A DNA stretch of 64,000 nt from Flagellimonas olearia (GCF_009184425.1 NZ_WELG01000002.1:62001-126000), one strand, 5' to 3'. Shown: positions 24,398-33,981, counted from the stretch's first letter. Program-made: numbers and translations. The notes: a model not told the origin generated them from the letters alone.

Positions 24398-25876
24398 TTA
24401 TGCTTTTGACTTGCTATCCAATTTAAGGTGTAAATCCTTTACTTCAGCAGGTACAGGTTTATTATTCAACAGTCCCCATAGCACAAAAAGAAAAAAAGAC
24501 ACCAAGGTCGGACCTCCAATTTCCAAGGCAAGGGAATGTGTTGGAACTAGTTTCAATCCCATAAAAGCCAATAGCCCTCCAACTATGGAAATCAATGCCG
24601 CCCTTCCATCACTTTTGGCAAAAGCAGGCAACAATCCCAAGATCATGGGAATGGAAATGGGCCCTAACAACGCAGCAAACCAGCTGACAATCAACCCAAA
24701 CACCCCTCCAAAATAGCTGGAATTCAGCGCTGTAATGATGGTACATAGGGTAAAACAAAAGGTGGTGACCCTAGCAAGGCGGAGCAATTTTTTATCCGTA
24801 AACGTTCTTATTTTAGGAAACAACACAGGAAGTATGTCCCTACTGATCACAGCCGATACGGTATTTGAATCCGAAGCGGTCATGGACAAAGTATTGGCAA
24901 ACAACGAAGCCAACACAAGGCCCACCAAGCCGGAGGGCAAAAACTCTTTGACCAGCATTCCGTAGGAAAGCGTGGGGTCCGAAAGGTTTTCAAAGAACAA
25001 GGGCGCACTGAACATGGGATAAAAAAGCACCAAGGGCCAAACAAAATAAAGTATGGAAGATAATATGGCAGCCTTTTTGGCCATCTTTCCCGATTTGGAA
25101 GAAATGAACCGAGTAGCCAAATTCCAGGTGCCTCCACTATAGCTGAAAAAATTAATGATCAATATCACACAGACAAAACCAAAGGTATAGGGTTCATTGA
25201 ATAAGTTGGAATGCCCTTCTGGTAATCTATCCCATACGGTAAAGATTCCATCGAGACCATCATCCAGTTTTAAGATGATCACCACAAACATGGTGATACC
25301 TGCAAGAAGTTGCACCATAAATTGTCCAAAATCATTCCAAACATCCGCCCAAAGACCTCCAATGGTAATGTATATAAGTGAGATCATTCCCACCAAGATG
25401 ATACCAAAACTAATGGAAGCTCCACTGAAAACATTCAACAAAACCGCAATGGCGGCCAATTTCCCTCCAGTATCAAAAACCTTGATGATAGCCCCTGTCC
25501 ATGCAATCAGTTGTTGGGTTTTCAGGTCATATCGTTTCAGCAAATATTCTGTTGGGGACTGCACCCCAGAAAAAATACGGAGACGGGACCATCGTGGGGC
25601 AATAAAGAATGCCGCCATCAAAGTAGCCAAGGCAACGGTAAAGGCCCACCAAACATACAAACTGAAGCCATGGGTGTAGGCGATACCCGCATAGGCGACA
25701 AAAACGGCTCCACTATACCCTGAAACATGGTGTGAGATACCCGACAACCACCAAGGAAGTTTTCCTCCAGCGGTATAAAAGTCTGCCGAATTCTTTACCC
25801 GAAAATAGGCCCAGAGACCTATGCCCAAGAGCATTAGGAAATAGAAAGACAAAACAATCCAGTCGAGTATCTGCAT
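24398..25876 (-). CDS. Sodium:solute symporter (SSS family), predicted amino-sugar importer
   Basis: This 492-aa inner-membrane protein is of the SSS family, with about 13 hydrophobic segments. Family features are YFLMLLGIGLWAYFRVKNSADFYTAGGKLPWW at the first helices, the SGYSGAVFVAYAG segment, and SLFANTLSMTASDSNTVSAVISRD around the Na+-site helix. Its place between nagA and the GH20 gene suggests GlcNAc or a GlcNAc oligosaccharide as substrate; that is inference. I start at the ATG at 25876 (MQILDWIV), where the first membrane helix begins and 13 bp after the GH20 stop; the upstream 32 codons overlap the GH20 gene. Confidence 0.9.
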   Translation of the reverse strand: MQILDWIVLSFYFLMLLGIGLWAYFRVKNSADFYTAGGKLPWWLSGISHHVSGYSGAVFVAYAGIAYTHGFSLYVWWAFTVALATLMAAFFIAPRWSRLRIFSGVQSPTEYLLKRYDLKTQQLIAWTGAIIKVFDTGGKLAAIAVLLNVFSGASISFGIILVGMISLIYITIGGLWADVWNDFGQFMVQLLAGITMFVVIILKLDDGLDGIFTVWDRLPEGHSNLFNEPYTFGFVCVILIINFFSYSGGTWNLATRFISSKSGKMAKKAAILSSILYFVWPLVLFYPMFSAPLFFENLSDPTLSYGMLVKEFLPSGLVGLVLASLFANTLSMTASDSNTVSAVISRDILPVLFPKIRTFTDKKLLRLARVTTFCFTLCTIITALNSSYFGGVFGLIVSWFAALLGPISIPMILGLLPAFAKSDGRAALISIVGGLLAFMGLKLVPTHSLALEIGGPTLVSFFLFVLWGLLNNKPVPAEVKDLHLKLDSKSKA

Positions 25877-25889
25877 CTTGATTATGAGA

Positions 25890-27437
25890 TTATTTGGCCT
25901 TTGCAAGTCGGTCATAAAGGCCTTTGACCTGCTGGACCCGTATGTTGTTCTGTTCTTGCAGTTCCGCATCATAAAGAAACCCCTTGTTGATCTCCATGAA
26001 CCGCTTGTTGAGCGTTTCGGCTTCAGCTAGAATAGCGTCCAATTTTGCAAGCAAAGCTGGAGTTTCCACTACTGAAAAATCTTTGGAATTGTACCGGGCC
26101 TCCACTGCTTTGAAATCCAAATAGTGCATCCGCAAATCGGCCATGAGCTTAAAATGCTCAAATTCCTGCTGGTTTCTGCGGGGTTCAATCTGGTTGACTT
26201 CTTTCCGAATTGGGTCATATTTGGCCTTTACTTCATCAATACTGGCACTTTTTTCAGGTTTTCCGTTCGCAATCAACTCTGAATCCGCCGAAAGGAATTT
26301 CCATAGCACCTGACTGTCCTTATGGCTTAAACCAAACCGTTCTTTCCCATATTGCAAAGCAAAGGATTGCCCATCAATGGGGGCATCCTGTTCCAAGGCC
26401 TGGGCATAGCTTGCGATCAAAATTCGGAAACCGGACATGGGATAGTTGTTCCTTATCTGTACCATATCCAACACGTCATATCCAGAATCCCAAGTAAAAC
26501 CATATACACCGGAAGTGGACCAAGAAGTCATGACCATACCTTTGTAGCCCGCTTGTCTGGCATAAGGAATAAAATCGCTCTGATTTTGAAAATGCTTTGG
26601 CCATTTGGTCACATACCAATTATCCGGATGGGACCGTATGGACGGAGAGCCCCAAAAGGTAAACCCAATTTTCTGAAGGGAAGGAATGTCGCCAAAGTGA
26701 CTTATTTTCCATCCATAATTCCAATCCACAAAAATGGTTTCCGCTGGTAAATCAGCAGCTGCTTCGGGGTGTTCCAAGATAATATCGGCCCACATTACCG
26801 GTATTTTTCCCAATTCGATTACGATTTCAGATATCATTTTCATATGGTCCACAAACAGTTTGGACTTGCCATACTTTTCCGATTTCTCTTTACATCTTGG
26901 GCAATGCCCCAACAAATAGGTCTCGTCCCCACCAATATGGATGTAATCCGAATTGTGTGTTTCCGCCAAGTCTGAAAACAACTCGGTAAATAGAGCTTTG
27001 CTCGCTTCATCTTCCATGGGACAGAGTTGGGAAATATCCTTTTGGTCTTCTTTCAATTCACTATATCTAGGATTCCTTAGGATATATTCCACATGTCCCA
27101 AACTCTGCTGTAACGGAATCACCTTTATACCCAAGTTGTCGCAGTAGGAGATAAAATCATCAATTTCCTCTCGGGTATATGAATATTTATTGGAAATGGT
27201 AGGATGGTTCTTGAACGGATAGGTCCCTTCCCATTCCATGACCAAAGTATTCATCCCAAAATCTGCCAACTCCTTGGCAAATTCCTTCAAGGCCTCTGGC
27301 GTCATGACCTGTATCCTTAGGTCAATATGAAAACCTCTTACCTTAAAATCAGGGTTATCCTGTCCCCGCAAGGTCAGAGGAGCCTTGAGGCATAAAACCA
27401 GAATCAACAAGGTCCTTAATAAGTGTTTTGAAATCAT
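25890..27437 (-). CDS. GH20-type beta-N-acetylhexosaminidase, secreted
   Basis: This 515-aa protein has a signal peptide (about 1-26, ending LRGQ) and a TIM barrel of the GH20 family. The catalytic pair Asp171-Glu172 lies in YIHIGGDETYLLGHC. Asp polarises the substrate N-acetyl group and Glu is the acid/base. FRVRGF-type entry to the barrel appears as FKVRGFHIDLR. The C-terminal ~150 residues are helical and contain no known domain. The N-terminal GH20b domain is absent, so this is a short-type GH20. It probably releases terminal GlcNAc or GalNAc from oligosaccharides. ATG 27437 gives a clean signal peptide. Confidence 0.86.
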   Translation of the reverse strand: MISKHLLRTLLILVLCLKAPLTLRGQDNPDFKVRGFHIDLRIQVMTPEALKEFAKELADFGMNTLVMEWEGTYPFKNHPTISNKYSYTREEIDDFISYCDNLGIKVIPLQQSLGHVEYILRNPRYSELKEDQKDISQLCPMEDEASKALFTELFSDLAETHNSDYIHIGGDETYLLGHCPRCKEKSEKYGKSKLFVDHMKMISEIVIELGKIPVMWADIILEHPEAAADLPAETIFVDWNYGWKISHFGDIPSLQKIGFTFWGSPSIRSHPDNWYVTKWPKHFQNQSDFIPYARQAGYKGMVMTSWSTSGVYGFTWDSGYDVLDMVQIRNNYPMSGFRILIASYAQALEQDAPIDGQSFALQYGKERFGLSHKDSQVLWKFLSADSELIANGKPEKSASIDEVKAKYDPIRKEVNQIEPRRNQQEFEHFKLMADLRMHYLDFKAVEARYNSKDFSVVETPALLAKLDAILAEAETLNKRFMEINKGFLYDAELQEQNNIRVQQVKGLYDRLAKAK

Positions 27438-27447
27438 ATTTCTTCTT

Positions 27448-28209
27448 TTAAATTGAAATTTCCATGACTTTTTGATACGCATCCTCATCAAAGTAAAACG
27501 TGCAATCCGGATGTGTGGTCAAAATAGATGCCGGGCAACTTTCCGCAACCGGTCCCGTCAATGTATTTTTTACCGCCTCACTTTTATTTGTTCCCAAAAC
27601 AACGCAGAACATTCTTTTTCCACGGACCAGAGCGGGTACGGTCAAAGTCAAGGCTTCTTTGGGGACATCATCCAATCTCTCAAAACATTGGTCATTTACC
27701 TGTTGAATCCTACAAGCTTCATCCAATTTCACCACCTTAATGGTCTTGGAATCGTTAAAATCTGCCACAGGAGGGTCATTGAAAGCAATGTGTCCATTTT
27801 CACCAATCCCCAAACAAACCACATCAATTGGTTTTTCATTGATCAAAGCTGAATATCGGGAAAGCTCACTTTCCACTTCGCCAAATGGGTCGATCAAGAT
27901 TTGTTTCTTCAAGGGAACCTTTGAAAAAAGTCTGCTTTTTAAGTATTCCGAAAAATGTTGTTTAGCTCCTTGGGGCAGTCCCAAATACTCATCCATATGA
28001 AAAGCCGTTACCTTGCCCCATTCAATATGCTTTGAGGCTGACAAATAATCCAACATGGCATCTTGTGAGGGTGCTGCTGCGAAAATAATCCGGATATCGT
28101 CTTGCCACTGCTGAAGTTTAACAAGGTGCTCTTCAACTGCTCTTCCTGCTGCCTCCCCTGCTTCCATTCGTGAAGCATACACATTTATATTATCTTGGTT
28201 TTCCCCCAT
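27448..28209 (-). CDS. nagB: Glucosamine-6-phosphate deaminase (GlcNAc-operon copy)
   Basis: This 253-aa NagB-family protein converts GlcN-6-phosphate to fructose-6-phosphate and ammonia. Visible motifs are FHMDEYLGL with the general-base Asp, the catalytic His in GIGENGHIAFNDPP, and GPVAESCPASIL near the C-terminus. The loop that usually reads PTGGTP is AAAPSQDA, and Glu148 of E. coli NagB is Asp here, a subtype common in Bacteroidota hexosaminidase operons. It is the first gene of the operon, with a -7 box 30 bp upstream and a LacI-type operator over the -33 region. Confidence 0.88.
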   Translation of the reverse strand: MGENQDNINVYASRMEAGEAAGRAVEEHLVKLQQWQDDIRIIFAAAPSQDAMLDYLSASKHIEWGKVTAFHMDEYLGLPQGAKQHFSEYLKSRLFSKVPLKKQILIDPFGEVESELSRYSALINEKPIDVVCLGIGENGHIAFNDPPVADFNDSKTIKVVKLDEACRIQQVNDQCFERLDDVPKEALTLTVPALVRGKRMFCVVLGTNKSEAVKNTLTGPVAESCPASILTTHPDCTFYFDEDAYQKVMEISI

Positions 28210-28238
28210 TCTTCCCTAACCAGAAAATGATTAGGACC

Positions 28239-28270
28239 CAAATATAGAGTTAGCACAATATTTATGCAAA
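28239..28270 (-). promoter_or_regulatory. Promoter of the nagB-GH20-SSS-nagA operon
   Basis: On the minus strand TTTG (28267-28270) and TATATTTG (28239-28246) are 20 bp apart, a full match to the Bacteroidota -33/-7 promoter. The -33 box is inside the palindromic operator at 28261-28282, so repressor binding would exclude sigma factor. Confidence 0.75.
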
Positions 28271-28282
28271 CGTTTGCATAAA
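28261..28282 (+). promoter_or_regulatory. LacI-family operator O1 (perfect 22-bp palindrome)
   Basis: TTTATGCAAAC followed by its exact reverse complement. The central CAAACGTTTG is typical of LacI/GalR-family sites with a CG centre. It overlaps the -33 element of the nag operon promoter and lies between nagB and the divergent LacI gene. Confidence 0.85.
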
Positions 28283-28332
28283 TAATTTCGAATCAAAACG
28301 GACCAAAGAATCCCCTAGCATTAAAAATCCGC

Positions 28333-28340
28333 TAAATTTG
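28333..28340 (+). promoter_or_regulatory. -7 promoter box of the LacI regulator gene
   Basis: TAAATTTG matches TAnnTTTG. It is 88 bp before the regulator ATG and upstream of the second operator, so the repressor bound at 28404-28417 would act as a roadblock. Confidence 0.45.
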
Positions 28341-28403
28341 TCTGTAAAATTGGAAAAAAAGTCCAGTGTTCGATTAATGAACAATTCCAACATTTAAAAT
28401 AAA

Positions 28404-28417
28404 CGCAAACGTTTGTA
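28404..28417 (+). promoter_or_regulatory. LacI-family operator O2
   Basis: The core CAAACGTTTG (28406-28415) is the same as in O1, but the flanks are less symmetric. It is 11 bp before the regulator ATG, consistent with autoregulation. The centres of O1 and O2 are 139 bp apart. Confidence 0.7.
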
Positions 28418-28427
28418 ACTCATTGTG

Positions 28428-29456
28428 ATGTCCAACCCAAGAATAACCCTTAAAGATTTGGCCAGGGAGCTCCAACTATCCCCATCCACCATTTCGAGGG
28501 CCATTGCTGGGCATCCTGCCATAAGTGAATCCACCAAGAAAAAGGTACGGAAAAAAGCCGAAGAACTTGGTTTTGTACCCAATTCCATAGCCGCGGGTTT
28601 CCGAAAAAAAAGAACCCACTCCATTGGGGTCATTGTTCCCCAAATAGATATCCATTTTCACTCATTGGTCATTAGTGGCATTGAAGATCTTGCCTACAGG
28701 GAAGGCTACAACATTACCATATTCCAATCCAAGGATTCCATTGAAAGGGAAAAGGAAATTGCCAAGATCCTTCAGAATAGGTCGGTGGAAGGCATTATTG
28801 TATGTCTTTCCAATGAAACCAAGAGCTATACCCATTTTAAAAAGTTGGTCAAACTTGGGATTCCCATCATATTCTACGATCGGGTCCCTTTGGATTTTCA
28901 GGCCAATAAAGTGGTCATAGATGATTTTGGCTCTGCTTTCAAGGCCACGGAACATCTTATCGAACAAGGATGTCAAAGAATAGGGCATATAGCAGGGAAT
29001 CAGGGCACCTCAATATTTAAGCATCGTTTTGAGGGGTACAAAGCTGCATTACAGGCGCATGATATTCCTTATGACCCCAATTTAGTCCTTGAGACCCAAA
29101 ACCTCAGTTATGAAGAAGGGGCTTCCTGCGCCCATAAATTCATTGCCTCACCCCAAATACCTGATGGGATTTTCTGCTCCAACGACTATACGGCCATCAG
29201 CGCAGTTCAAGTTTTCCAAAAAGCCGGACTTAAGGTTCCCGAACAAACAGCAGTGGTAGGGTTCAGTAATTACCCTATATCACAGGTAATCCAACCCAAC
29301 CTTACCACGGTAAATGACCGGGCATACCAAATGGGAGAGGCAGCCGCTAAATTGTTGATACGACAAATCGAGGATGAAGACAATGCCATCGACTTTGAAA
29401 CCATCACCCTTAAAACGGATTTAGTAATCCGGGAATCCTCGCTTCGAAAAAAGTAA
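28428..29456 (+). CDS. LacI-family transcriptional regulator of amino-sugar operon
   Basis: This 342-aa protein has an N-terminal LacI helix-turn-helix (ITLKDLARELQLSPSTISRA, residues 6-25) with hinge helix RKKAEELGFVPNSIAAGFRKKRT, and a periplasmic-binding-protein-like effector domain (HSIGVIVPQ onward). It is divergent to the nagB-GH20-SSS-nagA operon and faces two palindromes with the CAAACGTTTG core, so it most likely represses that operon and itself. The effector may be a GlcNAc or GlcN derivative. The ATG at 28428 is preferred to the GTG one codon earlier. Confidence 0.93.
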   Translation: MSNPRITLKDLARELQLSPSTISRAIAGHPAISESTKKKVRKKAEELGFVPNSIAAGFRKKRTHSIGVIVPQIDIHFHSLVISGIEDLAYREGYNITIFQSKDSIEREKEIAKILQNRSVEGIIVCLSNETKSYTHFKKLVKLGIPIIFYDRVPLDFQANKVVIDDFGSAFKATEHLIEQGCQRIGHIAGNQGTSIFKHRFEGYKAALQAHDIPYDPNLVLETQNLSYEEGASCAHKFIASPQIPDGIFCSNDYTAISAVQVFQKAGLKVPEQTAVVGFSNYPISQVIQPNLTTVNDRAYQMGEAAAKLLIRQIEDEDNAIDFETITLKTDLVIRESSLRKK

Positions 29457-29719
29457 TCCCAGAATCACTGTTTTGTAGATTACCAACCTAAAACTTATGT
29501 GCACCTCAAGTTTAGTACTGTGCAATTTTCCTTGTTTCGAAAAAAACACAAATCTTTCAAAAGTTCAAAAAACAAACCACAAAAAAGTTTTCGTACAGCC
29601 TTAAGAAACTTCAATGATTACATACATTTACAAAACGGCAAAAAAAGTACTATTTTTTGCATCATTTAATGTAGATTTCCATAATAATTCTATATAATAT
29701 TTACAAATACTCAAAAAAA
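29457..29719. other. Intergenic region, AT-rich, no gene
   Basis: This 263-bp region separates the LacI gene from the cytochrome/DUF1553 gene on the same strand. It is strongly AT-rich. TATTTTTTG at 29651-29659 resembles the -7 box but has one base too many, so the promoter of the downstream cluster is not certain. I see no hairpin with a T run. Confidence 0.4.
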
Positions 29720-32437
29720 ATGCCGATTCGACATTTTCGCATATTTCTTGGAGCATCGATTTTGTCCGCTATGCTCATGGGTTGTAACACTGGTGAAAAA
29801 GTTGATTTTGCCAGTGAGGTAAGACCTATTCTGAACAAACATTGCATTACCTGTCATGGAGGGGTCAAAAAAAGTGGTGGCATTAGCTTCCTTTTTGAAG
29901 AAGAGGCCTTAGCCGAAGGCGAATCGGGGAAAAAGGCCATTATTCCTGGCAATGCGAGTGCCAGTGAATTCATCCGTCGTCTTCATGAAGACGACCCTGA
30001 ATTGCGGATGCCCTATGAAAAACCGGCATTGAACCAAGAAGAAATAGATTTATTGGAGCGTTGGATCAATCAAGGTGCCCAATGGGGCAAGCATTGGGCC
30101 TATACCTCTCCCCAAGATATTGAGGTTCCACAACAGGACCAAGTGGCTGGTTTTTTACCTGAGAACAGTGACTTCGTTCAGAACGACATTGACCATTTTA
30201 TCATGGCACGTCTGGAGGAAAATGAGTTGTCTCCCAATGCACCCGCCCCAAAAGGTATCATTGCCAGACGATTGGCCTTTGATTTAACCGGGCTACCTCC
30301 CAAAGCAATCTGGTTTGATGCCTATACCCAAGGGGAAATGGAATATGAAACTTTGGTGGACAGCCTTTTGGCACAACCTTCCTTTGGTGAAAAATGGGCC
30401 AGTTGGTGGTTGGACCTTGCCCGCTACGCGGACAGTAAAGGGTATGAAAAAGATCAAGGCAGGACCATGTGGAAATACCGGGACTGGGTCATAAAAGCCC
30501 TGAATGAAAATATGCCCTATGACCAGTTCACCACGGAACAACTTGCCGGTGATTTATTGCCTGACCCGTCCATGGACCAACTTATTGCCACAGCCTTTCA
30601 CCGAAATACCATGAACAACGATGAAGGGGGTACAGAAGATGAAGAATTCAGGGTAGCTTCCGTACTGGATCGCGTCAATACCACCTTCCAAGTATGGCAA
30701 AGCACTACCATGGAATGTGTACAGTGCCATAGTCATACGTATGATCCTTTTAGGCATGAGGAATACTATAATATGATGGCTTTTTTCAACAATGCCATGG
30801 ATGAAGACACGCCCCATGAGGATCCTGTGCTAAAATTCTACAGCGAAGATGATCAAAAGACCTTAGATCAGATCTTTCAATGGAATCTAAAACATGGAAA
30901 CCAGGAAGTAGCCGATAAATTCAATAAATTTTTAATATACAACGAGCCGTTTTATCAGGTTCACCACGCCAAGAACTTTGTCAATGGCGAACTGGCCGAC
31001 ACCAAATACCTCTCCCTTTGGCCCAATGGTTCCTGTTACTATGATGACATATATACCCAAGGTGCGCCCAACCTTTATTTTAAGTATTGGGCCAATGACA
31101 ATGGCACGGTCATGACACTTCGAAAAGACAATGATACGGGCGAAGTCTTGGCGCGTTTCAATATTGATAAGACTCCTCGAGAGATTATCCGTAAAGTGCC
31201 ATTTGTCCAGGTACAAGATTCGATTCGCTTGTTTTTTGAAGCTGAAAACACAACGCTGCCCCAACAGACAGGGACCAGTTTTATATCTTGGTTTGCCTTT
31301 TTGCCCGACCTTCCCGGCGAAGGACAACCTGGCCACGATCAAATCCAGAAAAAATTCCTGGATCTCCTGAACACGGTTACGCCAACGGTGCCCATCATGA
31401 TAGAAAATCCGGATTATATGACCCGTACAACCCGAGTTTTTGAACGGGGAAATTGGCTCACCTTGACCGATACCGTCACACCGGCCACCCCGGCGATATT
31501 GAACCCCTGGAAACAGGAGTGGCCCAAAAACAGATTAGGTCTGGCGCAATGGTTGGTGAGTAAGGAAAACCCCTTAACGGCACGCACCTTGGTAAACCGG
31601 GTTTGGCATCAATTGTTCGGAAATGGTTTTGTGGCTTCGCTTGAAGATATGGGGTCACAATCCGAACCGCCTTCACATCCAGCTTTGCTGGATTGGTTGT
31701 CACTCCGGTTAATGAATGAAAATGAGTGGCAGTTGAAGTCGCTCATCAAGGATATCGTGATGTCCGGCACCTATCGTCAAAGTTCTGAAGGCAATCCAAC
31801 CTTGCACCAAATAGACCCAGAGAACAGACTCTATGCCCGTGGCCCACGATTGCGTTTGACTGCGGAACAGGTTAGGGACCAAGCCTTGGCCGTTTCGGGA
31901 CTGTTGAGTTCAAAAATGTATGGTCCCAGTGTTATGCCCCCACAACCTGATGGGGTCTGGCAGACCGTCTACAGCAGTGAGACTTGGGCGGAAAGTAAAG
32001 GAGAGGATCGTTATAGACGGGGTCTTTATACCTATATCAAACGCACTAGTCCATATCCCAGCTTTATGAGTTTTGATGCTAGTAGTCGTGAGGTATGTAC
32101 CATCCGAAGAACCGTCACCAACACCCCTTTACAAGCTTTGGTGACCCTTAACGACCCTGTATATCTTGAGGCGGCCCACCAACTGGCCAAGGATATGCAA
32201 AAAGCGGAAAATATTGAAACCGCCATTGCCCGGGGCTATGAAAAGGCCGTCTTTAGGGAATTGAGCCCAGATAAAAAACAGGCGTTGTCCGAATTGTATG
32301 AAGAATCCTTGGCCACCTTTAAAATGGACACGAAGGCCATGGATGACTTTTTGGGAACCGCTGATGCAGAATTGGCCGCGTTGACCGTTGTGGCCAACGC
32401 CATTATGAACCTTGATGAATTTATTACAAAGTCATGA
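29720..32437 (+). CDS. Cytochrome-c/DUF1549/DUF1553 lipoprotein (PSCyt1-PSCyt2-PSD1)
   Basis: This 905-aa protein has an SPII signal with lipobox LMGC at about 20-23. It then has a haem-binding cytochrome domain (HCITCHGG, about 41-48, with a likely distal Met in LRMPYEKP), a DUF1549 (PSCyt2) region with a second CxxCH in MECVQCHSHTYDPF, and a DUF1553 (PSD1) C-terminal half (LAQWLVSKENPLTARTLVNR). The architecture is highly expanded in Planctomycetes and occurs in some Bacteroidota; the reaction is unknown. It overlaps the DUF1501 gene by 4 bp, the standard partner of this family. Confidence 0.88.
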   Translation: MPIRHFRIFLGASILSAMLMGCNTGEKVDFASEVRPILNKHCITCHGGVKKSGGISFLFEEEALAEGESGKKAIIPGNASASEFIRRLHEDDPELRMPYEKPALNQEEIDLLERWINQGAQWGKHWAYTSPQDIEVPQQDQVAGFLPENSDFVQNDIDHFIMARLEENELSPNAPAPKGIIARRLAFDLTGLPPKAIWFDAYTQGEMEYETLVDSLLAQPSFGEKWASWWLDLARYADSKGYEKDQGRTMWKYRDWVIKALNENMPYDQFTTEQLAGDLLPDPSMDQLIATAFHRNTMNNDEGGTEDEEFRVASVLDRVNTTFQVWQSTTMECVQCHSHTYDPFRHEEYYNMMAFFNNAMDEDTPHEDPVLKFYSEDDQKTLDQIFQWNLKHGNQEVADKFNKFLIYNEPFYQVHHAKNFVNGELADTKYLSLWPNGSCYYDDIYTQGAPNLYFKYWANDNGTVMTLRKDNDTGEVLARFNIDKTPREIIRKVPFVQVQDSIRLFFEAENTTLPQQTGTSFISWFAFLPDLPGEGQPGHDQIQKKFLDLLNTVTPTVPIMIENPDYMTRTTRVFERGNWLTLTDTVTPATPAILNPWKQEWPKNRLGLAQWLVSKENPLTARTLVNRVWHQLFGNGFVASLEDMGSQSEPPSHPALLDWLSLRLMNENEWQLKSLIKDIVMSGTYRQSSEGNPTLHQIDPENRLYARGPRLRLTAEQVRDQALAVSGLLSSKMYGPSVMPPQPDGVWQTVYSSETWAESKGEDRYRRGLYTYIKRTSPYPSFMSFDASSREVCTIRRTVTNTPLQALVTLNDPVYLEAAHQLAKDMQKAENIETAIARGYEKAVFRELSPDKKQALSELYEESLATFKMDTKAMDDFLGTADAELAALTVVANAIMNLDEFITKS

Positions 32438-33957
32438 GCAAAGATTCTTTGGACCGATTGATCCACGAAAAACTGATGCGTGAAGTACAGGCGCAGACCC
32501 GTCGACATTTTATGAAACAGTGCGCCACGGGAATGGGTGGCTTGGCATTGAGCGGTTTCTTGGCTTCCTGTAATTTTCAAAATAATGGCCCTGCAGCAGC
32601 CCTAAAAAAAGGCTTGCAATTGACCGAAAGGGACCTGAATCCCTTGGCCACATTGCCTCCCCCTTTTGCTCCCAAGGTGAAATCGGTCATCTATCTGCAC
32701 ATGGCAGGATCGCCTTCGCAGTTGGAGATGTTCGATTATAAGCCCGAATTGGCCAAATTACACAACCAAGATTGCCCACAATCGCTTTTGCAAGGCAAAA
32801 AATTTGCGTTTATCCGGGGTACCCCAAAACTTCTTGGGCCCCAAGCCGAATTTGAACGGGTCGGTGAAAGTGGAAATTGGGTCTCGGAAAACCTGCCCCA
32901 TTTCAAAAAAGTAGTGGATGAAGTAGCTTTTCTAAAAGCCGTGAATACGGACCAGTTCAACCATGGACCTGCCCAATTGTTCATGCATACGGGAACCCCA
33001 CGCTTGGGAAGACCTAGTGTTGGATCATGGGTCACCTACGGACTAGGGTCTGAAAACCAGAATTTACCTGGTTTTGTGGTACTCACCTCTGGTGGACAGG
33101 CACCCAGTGCGGGAAAAAGTGTTTGGGGAAGTGGATTTTTGCCTTCGGTTTATCAAGGGGTACAGTGTAGATCCAAAGGAGACCCTGTACTCTATATTGA
33201 TGATCCCAAAGGCATGTCCCGTGACCTAAAAAAGAGCACTATTGATGCCATCAATAAAATCAACAAGGCGGAATACGCCCAATATGCCGACCCGGAGATT
33301 CTGGCCCGCATCAACCAATATGAAATGGCCTATCGCATGCAGATTGCCGTTCCAGAAGTAATGAACATCAACAATGAACCGGACAATATCAAGGAAATGT
33401 ACGGGGTGGAACCTGGAAAGGAATCTTTTGCCAACAACTGTCTGCTGGCGCGAAAACTGGTGGAACAAGGGGTACGCTACGTACAATTGTTCGATTGGGG
33501 CTGGGACAGTCACGGAACAGACCACAGTACTGCCGTGGATTTGGGACTTCGGAACAAATGTCGACAAATAGACCGACCCATGACCGCTCTCCTATTGGAT
33601 TTAAAACAACGTGGTCTTTTGGATGATACCTTGGTGGTTTGGGGCGGTGAATTTGGCCGTACTCCCATGAAGGAAAACCGTGAAGGCAAGGAAATGGGCT
33701 TTATGGGCCGCGATCACCATGGTGATGCCTTTACCATGTGGATGGCCGGTGGGGGCATCAAAAAAGGTGCCTGCCATGGGGAAACCGATGAAATCGGGTT
33801 CTCCGCAGTGGATGGGGCAGTCTCTGTGCACGACGTCCATGCCACCATGCTCCACTTGCTCGGCTTCAACCATGAACAGTTCACCTTCGATTTCCAGGGA
33901 AGACCTTTTAGATTGACCGACGTACACGGAGAAGTCATCAAAGAAATATTGGCGTAA
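32434..33957 (+). CDS. DUF1501 protein with Tat signal
   Basis: This 507-aa protein of the DUF1501 family has a sulfatase/alkaline-phosphatase-like fold. The N-terminus has a twin-arginine motif TRRHFMKQ (about 23-30), a hydrophobic stretch, and a Cys after SGFLAS, so it may be a Tat-exported lipoprotein. Family segments include VIYLHMAGSPSQLEMFDYKP, WDSHGTDHS and VVWGGEFGRTPMKE with conserved metal-type His/Asp residues, and GRDHHGDAFTMWMAGGG. It is coupled to the preceding PSCyt/PSD1 gene and is thought to work with it at the cell envelope; the substrate is unknown. Confidence 0.88.
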   Translation: MSKDSLDRLIHEKLMREVQAQTRRHFMKQCATGMGGLALSGFLASCNFQNNGPAAALKKGLQLTERDLNPLATLPPPFAPKVKSVIYLHMAGSPSQLEMFDYKPELAKLHNQDCPQSLLQGKKFAFIRGTPKLLGPQAEFERVGESGNWVSENLPHFKKVVDEVAFLKAVNTDQFNHGPAQLFMHTGTPRLGRPSVGSWVTYGLGSENQNLPGFVVLTSGGQAPSAGKSVWGSGFLPSVYQGVQCRSKGDPVLYIDDPKGMSRDLKKSTIDAINKINKAEYAQYADPEILARINQYEMAYRMQIAVPEVMNINNEPDNIKEMYGVEPGKESFANNCLLARKLVEQGVRYVQLFDWGWDSHGTDHSTAVDLGLRNKCRQIDRPMTALLLDLKQRGLLDDTLVVWGGEFGRTPMKENREGKEMGFMGRDHHGDAFTMWMAGGGIKKGACHGETDEIGFSAVDGAVSVHDVHATMLHLLGFNHEQFTFDFQGRPFRLTDVHGEVIKEILA

Positions 33958-33981
33958 TCGCAACCAAACTTTAATATACTC

